Assembly: GCA_009377575.1 (NCBI GenBank)
Contig: WHTU01000003.1
Location: 62,001 to 126,000 of the forward strand
Direction: 5' to 3'
DNA length: 64,000 bases
Source of the DNA: Nitrososphaeraceae archaeon
GTDB lineage: Archaea; Thermoproteota; Nitrososphaeria; Nitrososphaerales; Nitrososphaeraceae
The position numbers were made by a program, and so were the translations under genes. Below the pieces are notes generated by a model. The model saw only the letters and a list, made by a program, of their open reading frames with translations. It ran no database searches and was not told the origin of the DNA. Shown piece after piece: positions 63,853 through 64,000 of the stretch (positions are counted from its first letter, which is position 1; every line of letters starts with the position of its first letter).

Positions 63853-64000
63853 AAAATGCGATGACTATTGACTGAGTATCCTCTTTATTTTCTGTGCGTG
63901 GTAGGAAAGAGCGAATGCAACAAGTAATGAACCAGTTGTTAGGATTAGTACTGATAATGGTCAAACCTTTGGACCGCTGCTGCGACTGGCAGCCAATGGA

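Overview
The window is a chromosomal segment of an ammonia-oxidising-type archaeon of the Thaumarchaeota (Nitrososphaerota), most likely a soil-type Nitrososphaerales relative with moderately AT-rich DNA. The archaeal information-processing genes support this: aIF2-beta, eL42, eS27, eS19, PDCD5/TFAR19, RNase P Rpp21, Nep1/Emg1 and two thermosome subunits. So do a GrpE-DnaK-DnaJ set of bacterial descent, a dicluster ferredoxin, a PEFG-CTERM surface protein, many TTG/GTG starts and TATA-box promoters close to starts. No rRNA, tRNA or CRISPR array could be recognised.

Layout: 0-2.6 kb holds a zinc/manganese-type ABC importer whose first gene is cut by the left edge. 2.9-6.7 kb holds hisI, a 7Fe ferredoxin, aIF2-beta and two hypothetical proteins. 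6.8-10.6 kb is the grpE-dnaK-dnaJ chaperone cluster. 11-13.1 kb has an orphan ABC ATPase, a DtxR-type regulator and a small Cys/His protein. 13.4-15.1 kb is one thermosome gene, with its paralogue at 28.7-30.4 kb. 16.2-17 kb carries a tiny membrane protein gene and the eL42-eS27 pair. 17-21.3 kb is a tightly overlapping five-gene cobalamin (B12) operon on the minus strand for corrin amidation, the aminopropanol arm and nucleotide-loop assembly. 21.4-28.3 kb carries aspartate-semialdehyde dehydrogenase, an Lrp regulator, haem o synthase, Nep1, Rpp21, eS19-PDCD5 and an MDR dehydrogenase/CitE-like lyase pair. 30.5-40 kb carries a Zn-ribbon protein, a secreted protein, IMP dehydrogenase, SMC, an orphan peptide-type ABC ATPase and the PEFG-CTERM protein. 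40-50.6 kb carries HMG-CoA reductase and hisG, then after a Cas4-like nuclease the compact hisD-hisC-HAD-hisB-hisH-hisA-hisF operon. 50.9-60 kb has a soluble histidine kinase, a CinA-type domain gene with no normal start codon, thymidylate kinase, a PepSY-like protein, GNAT and amidohydrolase genes, a VOC protein, a metallophosphoesterase and a stress/signalling-type hypothetical. The right end, 60-64 kb, is accessory: small hypotheticals, two secreted proteins and a decayed tyrosine recombinase.

Most of the window is housekeeping. The least explained stretch is the 1.2-kb gap at 55.2-56.4 kb. It holds a cluster of about ten copies of a GGTCG(TCC) motif in alternating orientation, forming four inverted-repeat pairs, plus a GC-rich compound hairpin and a possibly frameshifted gene. 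Other points worth follow-up are a cobyric acid synthase that stops before its glutaminase domain, a HAD phosphatase embedded in the his operon, a stand-alone Cas4-like Fe-S nuclease, twin thermosome genes sharing a 13-bp leader, and several tiny genes missed by length cut-offs.
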